Assembly: GCA_037176725.1 (NCBI GenBank)
Contig: JAZBRS010000076.1
Location: forward strand, 124,205,001-124,269,000
Length of the DNA: 64,000 nucleotides
From: Posidonia oceanica
Lineage: Eukaryota; Streptophyta; Magnoliopsida; Alismatales; Posidoniaceae
Direction of reading: 5' to 3'
Every line of letters starts with the position of its first letter. Position 1 is the stretch's first letter. The position numbers were made by a program, and so were the translations under genes. Below the pieces are notes generated by a model. That model was not told the origin of the DNA, searched no databases, and was given only the letters and a program-made list of their open reading frames with translations. Below, one piece after another: positions 48,101-59,590 of this stretch.

Positions 48101-48667
48101 ATAAGCCCGTCACCTTATCACCCTTTTTGCCGTGGCCTTACCCCAGGAAGGCAAAGTCATGCACCTCCTTTTTTTTGCGATAGGAGAGTTGGCCTCTCTC
48201 CCCTCGCATCCCTCTTTTCTCTTCTGCTAGCTTGCTCCCCGGGCGGGGACGAGCTGCACCCTGTTTTTCTTTGCTTTGTCGCGCAAGTCCGGCCTTCCTG
48301 CCAGATCCTTGCGCCACATCGCGTCCTTTTAGCATTTCCTCTTGCATCATCTCAGCATCTTCTCAGCATCCTGCATACTACTTTAGTATCATCGGCATCA
48401 CTTGCACAGCATCAGCATTTTCCTCTAATTGGCTAACTTTTGTACTAACTCTTGCATTGCATTTGCATTAGCATGCATTACACACTTAGCATCATCCATC
48501 TGCACCCTGCATTTTGCATTGTGGCAACGGGCTACGATTTTCGGTGCATCCGCCGAATAAGTAGCTCACGCCCATAGCAAATCGCTGCTCCCGCCGATCA
48601 GATGGGGTGTCTTGTCAACCCTGAGCAGCGGCCTCGCTCCGCTTGACCTTGCTCAGGGAGGGGCATC
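48100..48667 (+). other. E3 3' tail up to the 3' LTR
   Basis: Begins with the dyad GATAAG-N8-CTTATC (48100-48119). It then contains a block conserved in E2 and E1: GAGAGTTGGCCTCTCTCCCC, CTTGCGCCACATCGCG, GCAT-rich sequence and the CATCCGCCGAATAAGTAGCT block. It ends with the polypurine tract. No gene is seen. Confidence 0.7.
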
Positions 48668-48683
48668 TGTTGACACCCCATCT
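48600..48683 (+). other. Nested inverted repeat around the E3 polypurine tract
   Basis: The outer arms AGATGGGGTGTC (48600-48611) and GACACCCCATCT (48672-48683, inside the LTR) pair perfectly over 12 bp. The inner arms CCCTGAGCA (48619-48627) and TGCTCAGGG (48650-48658) pair perfectly over 9 bp. The polypurine tract lies at the base of the inner stem, so its first bases are paired. All three elements keep this design. Confidence 0.7.
48655..48663 (+). other. Polypurine tract of E3
   Basis: AGGGAGGGG, four bases before the 3' LTR start at 48668. It would prime plus-strand DNA synthesis after RNase H cleavage. The gap (CATC) between the tract and the LTR is identical in E1 and E2. Confidence 0.7.
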
Positions 48684-51600
48684 TGGCAGGCTTGGACCAC
48701 TTGGAGCCCTCCTGGTGATTGCTGGACTCAAACCTAAACCAAAACCAAACCCTAACCCTCTTCTTTACCCTTCAAAACCAAGCAAACTTGACCTAAGCCT
48801 TTACCCCTCTTCCCAAGCACAAAACCTAACCAAAATCCATAGGAAAACCCACCAATACCCACTTAGCAAACCTACCCAAGAACTTAGAAAATCTCAAACA
48901 TTAGACCATTCCCAAAAACCCTAGAAAACCTAGGCAAAACTCCCCTTTTCTACACCTTAAAACCCCTCCAAAACCATCTTAGAATCAAACCAAAACTTCA
49001 GAACCAACACCTCAAACCCTAGACTGCCCACTCACCAATATTCATACCATTCCAAGACCTTTAAGACCTCCATTCACCCAAATTATCCTTTTCTCTATCC
49101 GAGATTATCATTTTCTCTCTCCTCTCTCTCTCCTGATTATCATCTCTCTTTTCATCCCCTTCTTGCTCCTTTTCTTGCTTGGCTGTGGGCCCCCATTGTG
49201 CTTCTATCCTTCCTCTATCTTATTCCTATTTCTACTTTATTTTTAACACTTTCCCTAATTTTCAAAAAATCCTTTTCCTTCAACTCATCTCTTTTCCCTT
49301 TATTCTTCCTTTTTCCCTTCTCTTCTTCTTTCTCTTTTCCCCTTTCTTTCTCTTGCTAAAATTCATAAAAACCCCTAAAAATCTATAAAACCCCAAAATA
49401 TAAAAGAAACAAATCAGAACCCTAAGAAAAACAATGGAAAAACATTAAACAAGCAATTAAAAACCTAAACTTAACTAAATCAAGCTAAAAGGAAAACCAA
49501 GCATGTAAGCTAAAAAATGCAAAACAAATCAAAAGAAAACACTGAAAAATCAAGAAAAAAACTAAAATGAAATCAGAACCCACCAAAAGTAAAAACCCCA
49601 TCAGAAGAATTAAAAAACAAACCCTAAAAAGAAGAATTAAAAATCAAACACTAAAACAAGTAATTAAAGAAGCAAAAGACCTAACCTAATAAACATAAGA
49701 AGAACAACATAAAAACTTAATTAAAAAAAGGAAAAGAAAAACACATTTGAAAGACTTAAAAACACCCCATCAAACCAGAAAAATCTTACTAAAAACTTCA
49801 AGAAAAATTAACAAATGAAAATCAAAACATAATTTGAAAGACTTAAGAAAAGAAAACCCTAGAAGACTAAGACTTAAAACCTAAAACCAATCCTGATTAA
49901 TACGAAAATAAATCCTAAAAAATCCTAATCAATGTCCTAAGTATCTAACAAGGGAAACACAATTTTTAAAATAATTTAAAAAGGGTTTAACAAACATTTA
50001 ATCAAGTGAAAACTAATTAAAAGCAAAACCAAAGCCTTAAAACCCTAATCAAATCCAAAAACACACTAATCAACCCAAAATGGCCATTAAAAAATTTAAT
50101 TAAAACCCTAATTCACATCACAACCTTTCTACTATTTTTGCTTATTTTTAATCTATTTTTCCTAATTTTATTTCCTTTCTTTTCCCTCTCTTTCTTTCTT
50201 TCTTCTCATTTTTCTTTTCTTCTTTTTCCTTGCTCGGCCCAATTCAGCCCGTCTCTTCCTTTCTTCTTCATTTCTTTTTCTTTCGGCCCGCAGCCCAGCC
50301 CGTCGTTCTCCTTCTTCTTCCTCAACCTTCTGCATTTTCTCCTCCATTTTTCCTCCCGCGACAGCTGCTGCAGTGCTCCCTCCACCATTTAAATTTCGAA
50401 ACCTCCATCTTATCATCCACAGCAGCTCGCCGCTCTCTCCCATCTCAGCACCAATTCCGGGAGGCATTCAATGCCTGTCCTCTCGCCAGCACCCATCTCC
50501 TTGGCTGCAGTGCGTCGCCGTCGAATTCAAAAATCCCAGCGCGCGCACCGGCAGCCTTCCTCCTGATATAAGCCTCCAGAATTCCCTTCCTTCGACAGAG
50601 CTTTTGGATCATCCAGAGAGAGAGTAGCACAGCCCATCCCTTAGCAATCAGCAAATTTGCGAGAGAAACCAGAGAATTCCAGAGCTTCTTCTCCACTTGA
50701 GCGACCTCCTCCTTCTTCCTCTGTATCCTCCAATTCCCAGAGAGAAGAGTCCGAGAGAGAGAGCCTGAGAGTGTGCTTTGGCATCCCGGAGAGAGAGCCC
50801 AGTTCCAGGGCATTTCCCCAGCAATCCCTTCCCCAATTCCTTCCTCCATCTTCAGCAGAACTTCCCCTTCTTTCTCCCCTGAAACCAGCCCGTTCCAGCC
50901 TCGAATTCCCTTCCATTTCGATCCCCCAAGTTCACCCAGAAACCCAGCAATCCCCTCCCACCATTTCTCGGCCATTCCACACCTCAGAACCACCCCAATT
51001 CACCTGAATCCACCGCAGAGGCTAACTGCAAGCCAACTCCAACCCATTTCGGAATTCCCACCACCACAGACCGTCCTATCTTCCCAAATCTTCCTAAGTT
51101 ACTTGCCAGACCTCCACCTTCCCAGGACATCTGACATCAGACCCGGCCATCCACCACAGACCGAAATCTTCACCACAAACACTTACCCCTCCTTCAGACC
51201 AGAAACGAACCCAATCTCCTATCTCACTCCACACTCTCCAGAAATCCAAGCCAATCATCCAGATCCACTCCTCGAACTCCCAGCAGTCCTCCGGAAGGCT
51301 CCGCTTCGCCGGACGAGCAGCGGACAAGGCCCCCCACCTCCGGCTGCCCACTGTCGACCCAAAAACCCCGAACTTCCGCTCGAGCTGTAGAAGCTTCACC
51401 TGATCGTCCAAGGAGCTCCGGAAGAACGTCCTGAAGAAGACCCAACCTTCGCGAGTCGCTGGAAGACACCGCTGCGACCAGACGACGACCGTCGGCCACC
51501 TCCGACTCTGTCGAGGTCGGGGGCACACTCCGGACACGAACTCAGGTAATTCCTTGTCTCCCCCGCTCCCTCTCCCTCCTCTGATGCTTTTCCACCAACC

Positions 51601-53120
51601 AGAACCAGCTCTCCGGCTCTCCTACTCCGACTGCAACTCGCCGGTCAGTCCTTCTTCTCCGGCGTCGGCCTCCCGTCTCCCGAACGTTCCAGTCAGTGGA
51701 ACGGTCCCCCGACGATCTCCTGAGCTCCGTGCAGTCACCGGTGATGGTCTCCCCCCTCTCGCACCTCCGCAGCCCTCCTGTGCCGGTGGTGGTGGGCGCC
51801 GATGGTTCACTACTACAGTGCCGGCCACCGCCGGCAGTTTACTGTGCTTTTATTTTCTCAGTTATATGGTTTCTGTGTGAATATTACATTTCTGCCTTAA
51901 GTTATCTCATTTTTGCGTTTTAGTCCTCTGTTCATTTAATCAGCTTAGTTTTTAATTAAATATCATGCTAAATTGCGACTTTTATTTCTGCTTTTCTGTA
52001 TTTACATTCTGGTCCTTTTACTGTGCTGTTTAGTTATAACTTTTTGTGCTTTGGCCCCTGTTTTTTTCATTTTTGCACTTAGGTCCTGTTTTAAATCAGA
52101 TCATTTAAATGCATTGATTTTGCCATACTGCATTGCATTCTAGCCCCTTGCATGTTTCTGTTTTTACATTTAGGTCCATGCACTGTAGTAACTTAGGCTT
52201 CATTTTTAATTTTTGCATACCGCATTGCATATTTTACCTCCTGTTTTTTTATTTTTGCATATAGGTCCTGTTAAATGCGTAGTAATCATTTTGCATGCAT
52301 TTTTGCTTATTGCATTGCATTTTCAACCCTGTTTTTTCAAAAAATTGCACATCAGTCCTGCCTTCTGATTTCAGAGCATGTTTACCATATAAAATTGCAT
52401 ATTTGACCCCTGCATGATTCAAAAATCACACATAGGTCCTTGCATCCTTTAAAAACCATGTAAAAAGACTGTTTTGCCCCTAAAGTTGCATCTTAGCTCC
52501 TATGCTTACAAAATTGCATGTAGACCCTCCACTTGCCTTCCCGGACTCCTCAGAACCCTGTTTTCTGGAAAATTTGCACCTTAGACCCCAATTTTTTTCA
52601 AAATTGCACTCTGACTTTTTTTGTTTTCAAAACCTCTTCTAATGCATACCCTCTTTTCAAAATAGCTTTCTGAGCCCAGTCTTTTGCAAAATAAAGCCCT
52701 GCCCTCTCCTGTTTTCAAAATCCTCATTTGTGGACCCCATCCTTTGTGAAAACATGCATTTAGCCCCTTCCCTTTTTTCAAAAATGCATCTGAATCCCTA
52801 TCTTTTCCAAATTTCCCTTCTTGTCTTTTCTTGCATCTTGCATGCATCCTGCATTCATTTAGCCTTGCATTTTAGCATCCCTTTGCACACACTAAGCACC
52901 TTTTAGCTCCCCTTCACTTGGGAGGACCTTTTGCACACCCCTAGGACCTCCTGAACACCTAGATCTGTTCTTCTCCCCTGTTTTGGCCCTCCTGCCTTGA
53001 AGCTGCGATATCTTCCGATCCGGCCGTTGGATCTTCTCAAGCAAGCTGCCCAGGTGACCGCAGCGAAGCGCTCTTCAGCATGGTCTAAGCAGATCTCAGA
53101 TCAGGCTCCTGGATTTCCAG

Positions 53121-53447
53121 GTATGTCCTCTTGAACCCCTGCATTGCATTCATTTGCATCCCATTTGCATAGTTTTCCTCGTTTTCGATTTCTGTCTCTT
53201 TGAGCATGTAGAATAGGACCTCCCCTTTCTGCTTGGCAACTTAGATCTTCGTTTCGCGTTTCCCCATGTGTTTTGTGTTGAGTTTTCCCTGGATTTACCA
53301 CTTAATGTAACTTTCTTCCCCCTTTTCCACGATCCGATCGCATCGTGAGCTTTGGGCAGCGTGCGAGACACACCGTGGAACGGTTTAGTGGGAAACGGTC
53401 GCAAAAGAGGTGGTAATCCCTCTGTTTGCTCACTCTCCCCTTTGTAG
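53121..53447 (+). other. Candidate intron inside the E3 3' LTR (327 nt)
   Basis: CCAG/GTATGTCC donor at 53121 and CCCCTTTGTAG acceptor ending at 53447, identical in spacing to the 5' LTR. Confidence 0.45.
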
Positions 53448-53576
53448 GTCTTCACACCTACTCTGTGTGGCCCCGGACAGCACCTGTTCTCACACATGCG
53501 CTGTTCTACTTCTCCTTTTACTGCTTCTAATCTTTTCCTTGCATTTGCATTCGCACGGCTTTTCTGAGGTTTTATC

Positions 53577-53815
53577 TCGTTGCTTTTGGCACCGTTTTGC
53601 GTGCCCGCTCTCGTTTTGGCACCTTTTTGCATGCCTGCTTTGTCTTTCGCGCCATTTTACGTGCTCGCCCTGTTTTTGGCACAGTTTTGCGTGCCCGACA
53701 TCATCTTTTGCACCGATTCGCGTGCCGCCTTGCTTTCTCGCCCGTTTTGCGTGCCGATAATGTCTTTTTGCACCGTTTTGCGCGCTTTCTTGTTTTTGCC
53801 TCGCTTTGCGTGTTT
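53577..53815 (+). repeat. 30-bp minisatellite in the E3 3' LTR
   Basis: Same unit as in the other LTRs with one more copy than in the E3 5' LTR. Confidence 0.8.
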
Positions 53816-54468
53816 TACGCCGTTTTTCTTTTGCATGTTTATTGCATTGCATGGTTTTGCCGTTGTTTTGTTTTTTCGCTTGCATTTGCATATAGGGCTG
53901 TGATGCTTACTGCCTGGAGTTCTCACGAGCCAGGTTTCGCCCGGTTCGGAACACAGACAGCGTAGCTGAGCACTTAGACAGCACGTTTACTTCCTTGCCC
54001 TGCATCTCTCCACTTAGAGCACACCTTGAGCATTCATTTAGGCATTTATAGGCAGATAGGCATTCAATCCTGCATTTCTCCGCGTATGCGAGCGTAAGCC
54101 TAGAAAGACCGATTCTCGGGCGTGTCGGGGGTGCCTAACACCTTCCCTGCACGTAACAGGAGTCCTTGCCCTGTCTTTTGGCCCGCAATGACCATACTGC
54201 CCTTATCGTAGGCTAGAGTCATCTCTTTTGCATGTATTTGCATTTGTTTTCCCTTGCATTACTTTGCTTTGCATTTCTTGCTTGGTTTTGCGTGTTAATT
54301 CACACATTTCCCCTGGTTTTCCTTGTCTCCCGTTAATGGACATGGTGGCGACTCTGATTTGTCTTATCTTTCTCTTTTCTCCTCGATTTTAAGTGTTTTC
54401 GTGTTGAGCCTCTTCCTCGGATCCAATCGCCGCTAATAGCGAGCCTGATTCCGATCGGGATTGCTACA

Positions 54469-54473
54469 CAAGG
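54469..54473. repeat. E3 target-site duplication, right copy (CAAGG)
   Basis: Directly follows the LTR terminus GCTACA and matches 26916-26920. Confidence 0.85.
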
Positions 54474-54634
54474 TCTATGGACTGATGTGCAATTTTTGAA
54501 AAAAACAGGGTTAAAATGCAATGCAATATGCTAAAGTGCATGCAAGGAGATTACTGTGCATTTAAATGGACCTAGATGCAAAAATGAAAAACCAGAGGGG
54601 CAAATGTGCAATGCAGCATGCAAAATACGAAAAT
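54469..54634 (-). repeat. 166-bp LTR segment duplicated on both sides of E3 (right copy)
   Basis: Nearly identical to 26750-26915. Visible differences include C/G after the T-run and AAG/ATG. Beyond it the E2 LTR continues normally. Confidence 0.8.
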
Positions 54635-57600
54635 AAACCCTAAGTTGTACAGTGCATTGGACTAAGATGCAAAAACAGAAACTAAGAAGGACCCAGAATG
54701 CAATACAATAAGGCAAACTTACAGCATTTAAATTAAATAATCTACTACAGGATTCAGATGCAAAAATTAAAAGTAGAAGGGCTAAAACATAATTTTTTAC
54801 AACTGGACAGCACAGTAAGTGGATTATCATGCAAATACTAAAAACCAGAAACATTTAGAGCAATTTAATAAGGTTCTAAATTCAATATAACATAAAACTT
54901 AATCTGATCAGGACCTACATGCAATATTAGAAAGTTATTATAACATGAATGCAATGCACGTAAATTTAACTAAAGTTACTGAAAATAAAAAAAACGGAGG
55001 CAACGGACTTACAGTGGGGGGACGGCCAGAGGTCCACCGGCGTTCGCTCTGGACCGGCGGAGAGGAGGCGACGCGGGGCGGTGGAGCGTGGGGAGTGAGC
55101 GGCGTGACGCGGTAGAGGCGGGGTAGGCTTGCAGCAGCGTCGGCGGCGGCAGAGACGCGCGGGACAGCTGCTGCGGGGGTGGTCGGCACCGGAGAAGATG
55201 ACGACTTCGGCGAAGGATTGCGGGCGGCATAGGTGATGAAAACCCTCGGGGGAAAGCCAAGGAGCAAGAGGGAGACGAGGAGAATCCGGTGGAGGCTTGC
55301 TTCGCCCCTCACGCACGCCGGAAGAGTCCACCCACCTAGGAGGCTTTCGGCCGGCCGGAGGAAGGTGGAGACGGCGGAGGACGGTGGCTGCTGGTGCGGG
55401 GGAGGCGTGGGGGCGTCGCCGGAGGTCCAAGGAAGACGACGGACCAATCGGGAGCGCGTTCAACAGCCCGAGGCGAGATCTGGTTCAGCAGAGGCTTTGC
55501 TGTGAAGGCCGAGGTGGACGCGGCGTTGTGCGGTGTTCCAGGCCGAGCTACGGGCGGCTGGGTGGTTGCTTGGGGAGTGCGTGGGAGGAAACGGAAGTGG
55601 ATTTCACTGAATGTGGAGGAAGTTATGGGGGTTTGAAGTTTTTGGGCAAAAAGAGGACCCAAGTGTTTGTAGTGGACTGTGAGGAGCGTGGGAGGTTTTA
55701 GGCCATGATTCTGGGTGGCTCGGGAAGGTGGTTGCTCGGTGAGTCTAATGGCAAGGTTCTGGGATTTTAGGAGGTTCGTGGTGATGGATTTTCAATGGAG
55801 ATGTTCGGTCTGGAGGGTGTTGGGTGCTGAAAGCTTTGGAGGCCGATTCTGGGAAGGTTTCAAGGTGTTTTTGGGTTCTAGAAGAAGGGTGAGAGAGCTG
55901 GAGACTTGGTGTTTCAAAGTGTGAGCCAAAAAAGTCCCGTTGTGAAGGAAAAGAACCCGTTTTTATCTCCTCTCTCCCTACTAACATTCAATGGCCTGAG
56001 GTCAAGGGGATGGGTTTCTGCCATCTTTGGCAGAGCATGGAGGGGGTTGCTGTGCGGGTCGTCAGCCACAGGGTATGGGAGTGATGGAGGGAGGTCTTGG
56101 ATGTCAGGTGGAGGTTTGAAAAAGAAGAAGAAGGTCTGTCGTTTTGCTATGAGAGGAGGAGAGGAAGAGAGGAAGAAGAAGAAGAAGAGAAGGAGGGAAA
56201 GAGGAGGGGAAATGCATGGGCTGTGGGTTGTGGGCTTGAGAGAAAAAAAGAAATTAAGAAAGAAGGAAAGAAGGAGGGGAAAAGTTGAATGGGTTGGACC
56301 AAAAGAAAGGGGAGAAGGAAGAAAAAGAAAGAAAGAGGAGAAAGAAGAAGGAGAGGGAAAAGTGAGGAAATAAAAATAGGAAAAATAAATTAAAAATAAG
56401 TAAAAATACTAGAAAGGTTGTGTTGTGAGTTAGGATTTTAATTATATTTTTTTTAATGACTGTTTGGGGTTAATTAGTGTGTTTTGGGCTTGATTAGGGT
56501 TTTAGGGTTCTGTTTTGTTCTTAATTTGTTTTCCATTTGATTAAGTGTTTGTTAAATCTTTTAAATTGTTTTCAAAATTGTGTTTTTCTTGTTAAGTATT
56601 TAGGACATTAATTAGGATTTTTAGGATTTATTTTCGTATTAATTGGAGTGGGTTTTGGGCTTTTAGTTTTAGTCTTTTAGGCTTTTTTCTATCTTAAGTC
56701 TTTTGAATTATGTTTTTGATTTTTATTTGTTGATTTTTCTTGATGTTTTCTTAATTGGGTTTCTCTGGTTTGATGGAGTGTTTTTAAGTCTTTTTAATGT
56801 GTTTTTTCATTTTCTCTTTAATTAAGTTTTTAGGTTGTTTTTTTTTCTCTTAGGTTTGTTAGGTTAGGCTTTTCCTTTCATTAATTACTTATCTTAGTGT
56901 TTTAATTGTTTTCTTCTTTTTAGGGTTTGTTTTTTAATTCTTTTCATAGAGTTTTTACTTTTGGTGGGTTTTGATTTTATTTTAGTTTTTTCCTTGATTT
57001 TTCAGTATTTTCTTTTGGTTTGTTTTGCGTTTTTTAGTTTGCATGCTTGATTTTCTTTTTAGCTTGATTTAATTAGGTTTAAGTTTTTAATTGTTTGTTC
57101 AATGTTTTTAAGTTGTTTTTCTTAGAGTTCTGATTTGTTTCCCTTATGTTTTAGAGTTTTACAGATTTTTAGGGGGTTTTATGGATTTTAGTAGAGGGAA
57201 GAAAAGGAACAGAGAAGGAGGAAGAAAATGGGAAAAGGGAGAAATAAAAAGGAAAGAGATGAGTTGGAGGAAAATGATTTTTTTAAAATTCAGGGAAAAT
57301 GTTAAAAATAAAGTAAAAATAGGAATATGGTAAAGAAAGGGTAGAAGCACAAAGGGGGCCCACAGCCAAGCAAGAAAAAGAGCAAAGGTTGATGAAAAGA
57401 GAGATGATAATTAGGAGAGAGAGAGGAGAGAGAAAATGATAATCCAGGAGAGAGAAAAGGATAATTTGGGTAAATGGAAGGCTTAGGAGTCTTGGAATGG
57501 GATGAAAATTGGGGAGTGGGTAGGCTAGGGCTTGGAGTGCTGCGTCTGAAGTTTTGGTTTGATTTCAAGAAGGTTTTGGAAGGGTTTTAAGGTGTAGAAA

Positions 57601-58042
57601 AAGGGTAGTTTTACATAGGTTTTCTAGGGTTTTTGGGAATGGTCTTGGTTTAAGAATTTCTAAGTGTTTAGGTGGGTTTGTTAAGTAGGTGTTGATGGGT
57701 TTTCTTATGGATTTTGGTCAGGTTTTGAGCTTGGGAAGAGGGGTAAAGGCTTAGGTCAAGTTTGGCTTGTTTTGAAGGGTAAAGAGGAGGGTTAGGGTTT
57801 GGATTTGGACCTAGGTTTGGATGGTTTTAGGGTAAGGTCTTGGATGGTTTCAGGGTAAGGTTTTGAGAGGGTTTTGGGGTGGTTTTCTAGGTTAGAAAAT
57901 GGGTGTGGTTCTAGGTTTGGTTTTGAAGTTTGAGGTGGGGTTTTGATTTGAAAGGAAGGGTGAGGGGGAAAAGTGTAATTTTGGTTTTTCCTAGCCGCCC
58001 GAGATCTTGCCAATTCAGCCTTGTCGAAATGGGGTGTCAACA
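54474..58042 (-). repeat. E2 3' LTR, portion proximal to the internal region
   Basis: Continues the interrupted LTR on the - strand up to GGGGTGTCAACA (58031-58042), the reverse complement of the LTR start. With 24622-26920 it makes a 5.87-kb LTR. Contents mirror the others in reverse: T-rich repeats seen as TGCAA words (to about 54950), a GC-rich part (about 55000-55950) with a donor-like site CACT/GTAAGT on the - strand near 55009, purine-rich DNA at about 56110-56370, T-rich DNA at about 56400-57180 and a GA microsatellite at about 57400-57470. No gene is supported. Confidence 0.9.
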
Positions 58043-58110
58043 GATGCCCCTCCCTGAGCGAGGTCAAGGGGACCGAGACCGCTGCTCAGGGTTGAGAAGA
58101 CGCCCCATTT
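58027..58110 (-). other. Nested inverted repeat around the E2 polypurine tract
   Basis: On the + strand AAATGGGGTGTC (58027-58038) and GACGCCCCATTT (58099-58110) pair with one mismatch. The second position of the arm has changed from G:C in E1 and E3 to A:T here on both sides, a covarying pair. The inner arms are CCCTGAGC (58052-58059) and GCTCAGGG (58084-58091). The polypurine tract complement CCCCTCCCT is at 58047-58055. Confidence 0.65.
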
Positions 58111-58619
58111 GACCGGAGAGCCAAAAGATATGTTATTGGCATGAGTTACTTATTCGGCGGATACATCGAACGTCGTAGCCCATTACTGCAATGCAAGATG
58201 CAAATGCAGATGGATGAAATGCAATGCATACAATGCATGCTAGTGCATATGCAATGCAAATGTTAGTGCAAAAGTTAGTACAGATAAGAATGCTGATGCA
58301 GTGCAGATGATACTGATGATGTTAGACTGGCATGTAGTGCTAGCAATTGAAGGTGCAGAGATGGTGCGAAAGAAATGCTGAAAGATGGGAAAGCGCGATG
58401 TGGCGCGAGGATCTGGCAGGAAGGCCAGACTTGCGCGACAAAGCTAGGGAGAAAAAAGGGTGCAGCTTGTCCCCGCCCGGGGAGCGAGCTAGCAGAAAAG
58501 GGAAAAAAAAGGGGGTGCGAGGGGAGAGAGGCCAACTCTCCTATCGCCAAAAAGGGGGGTGCGCGACTTTGCCTTCCTGGGGCAAGGCCACGCCAAAAAA
58601 GGTGATAAGGTGACGGGCT
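58111..58619 (-). other. E2 3' tail
   Basis: Matches 48100-48600 of E3 in reverse: the TTATTCGGCGGATACATCG block, TGCAAATG-rich sequence, GATGTGGCGCGAGGATCTGG, a GAGAGAGGCCAACTCTCC block and the GATAAG-N8-CTTATC dyad near 58603. No gene. Confidence 0.65.
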
Positions 58620-59440
58620 TATCGTCCGGATAGTTTACGGTCCTATCAACCGAAAGTGATAGTTTAGGTTATCAGCCTAGAGTGATAGTTTACGGGCCTA
58701 TCAACCGGAGCAGTTGTGAGTGATAGTTACTGGATATCAGCCGTATAACATGGTTGCGCGTGATAGTTTACAGTCCTATCAACTGGCGGATAGTTTACAG
58801 ACCTATCAACTGGCGGATAGTTTACAGACCTATCAACTGGCGGATAATTTAAAGACCTATCAACTGGAAGCCACAAACCATGAGTGATAGTTACTGGGTA
58901 TCAGCCGTATAACGCAAATGCCAGATAGTTTACAGTCCTATCAACTGGAACGATAGTTTACAGACCTATCAACTGGCGGATAGTTTACAAACCTATCAAC
59001 TGGCGGATAGTTTACAGTCCTATCAACTGGAAATGGCATTTGCGAGGGACAGTTACTAGGTGTCAGCCATATAACATGATTGCGCGTGATAGTTTACAGT
59101 CCTATCAACTGGAGCGATAGTTTACAGACCTATCAACTGGCGGATAGTTTACAGACCTATCAACTGGAAACGTGCAATGATGAGGGATAGTTACTGGATA
59201 TCAGCCGTATAATGCAATTGCTGGTGATAGTTTAGGATATCAGCCTAGCGATAGTTTACAGTCCTATCAACTGGCGGATAGTTTACAGACCTATCAACTG
59301 GAGGATAGTTTACAGACCTATCAACTGGAAATCGCAATTGCAAGAGACAGTTACTGGATGTCAGCCGTATAACACAACTGCGGGCCAACAATGGATCGGC
59401 CCAGATGATAGTTTAGGTTATCAGCCTGAGAGAGCTGTGA
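58620..59440 (-). repeat. GATAG/CTATC minisatellite in the E2 3' UTR
   Basis: Units such as GATAGTTTACAGTCCTATCAA, shown here as GATAG, TTTACAGTC, CTATC, recur at about 27 bp, with interspersed GATATCAGCCGTATAA blocks. Same family as in E3 at 47176-48100, in reverse orientation. Confidence 0.87.
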
Positions 59441-59590
59441 TTGTTGATTGATTGATTGAGAGATTGATAAGAAAAAGAGTGATTGATTGATTGATTGAGT
59501 GATTGATAAGAAAAAGAGTGATTGATTGATTGATTGAGTGATTGATAAGAAAAAGAGTGATTGATTGATTGATTGAGTGATTGATAAAAA
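59440..59590 (-). repeat. 39-bp repeat with GATTGATT runs in the E2 3' UTR
   Basis: GATAAGAAAAAGAGTGATTG recurs with starts at 59466, 59505 and 59544, 39 bp apart, about four copies. No counterpart is seen in E3, so this block arose or was lost within the family. Confidence 0.85.

Larger units (their letters stand above)
26921..54468 (+). mobile_element. Element E3: complete 27.5-kb Tat/Ogre-like LTR retrotransposon
   Basis: Two LTRs (5771 and 5801 bp), a primer binding site, gag, protease, reverse transcriptase, two RNase H domains, integrase, an extra sense ORF, a repeat-rich 3' UTR and a polypurine tract occur in the order expected for the Tat lineage of Ty3/gypsy elements. The 5-bp target duplication and continuous LTR flanks show it is nested in E2's LTR, so it is the youngest insertion here. 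By eye the two LTRs differ at roughly 1-3% of sites plus one 30-bp minisatellite unit. The gag-pol region has several stops and frame changes, so it does not look autonomous. Its length is at or above the upper end of what I know for plant LTR elements. Confidence 0.93.
48668..54468 (+). repeat. E3 3' LTR (5801 bp)
   Basis: Collinear with the 5' LTR throughout. Differences are scattered substitutions plus one additional 30-bp minisatellite unit (53577-53815 region). The candidate intron is at 53121-53447 (327 nt). The ATGGTGGCGACTC motif near 54342 and terminal GATTGCTACA match the 5' LTR. Confidence 0.93.

Noticed and set aside
198..58042. E1 and E2 LTRs as the two LTRs of a single element containing the satellite
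   Set aside because: They are in opposite orientation, and each is attached to its own internal 3' tail with polypurine tract on the outer side.
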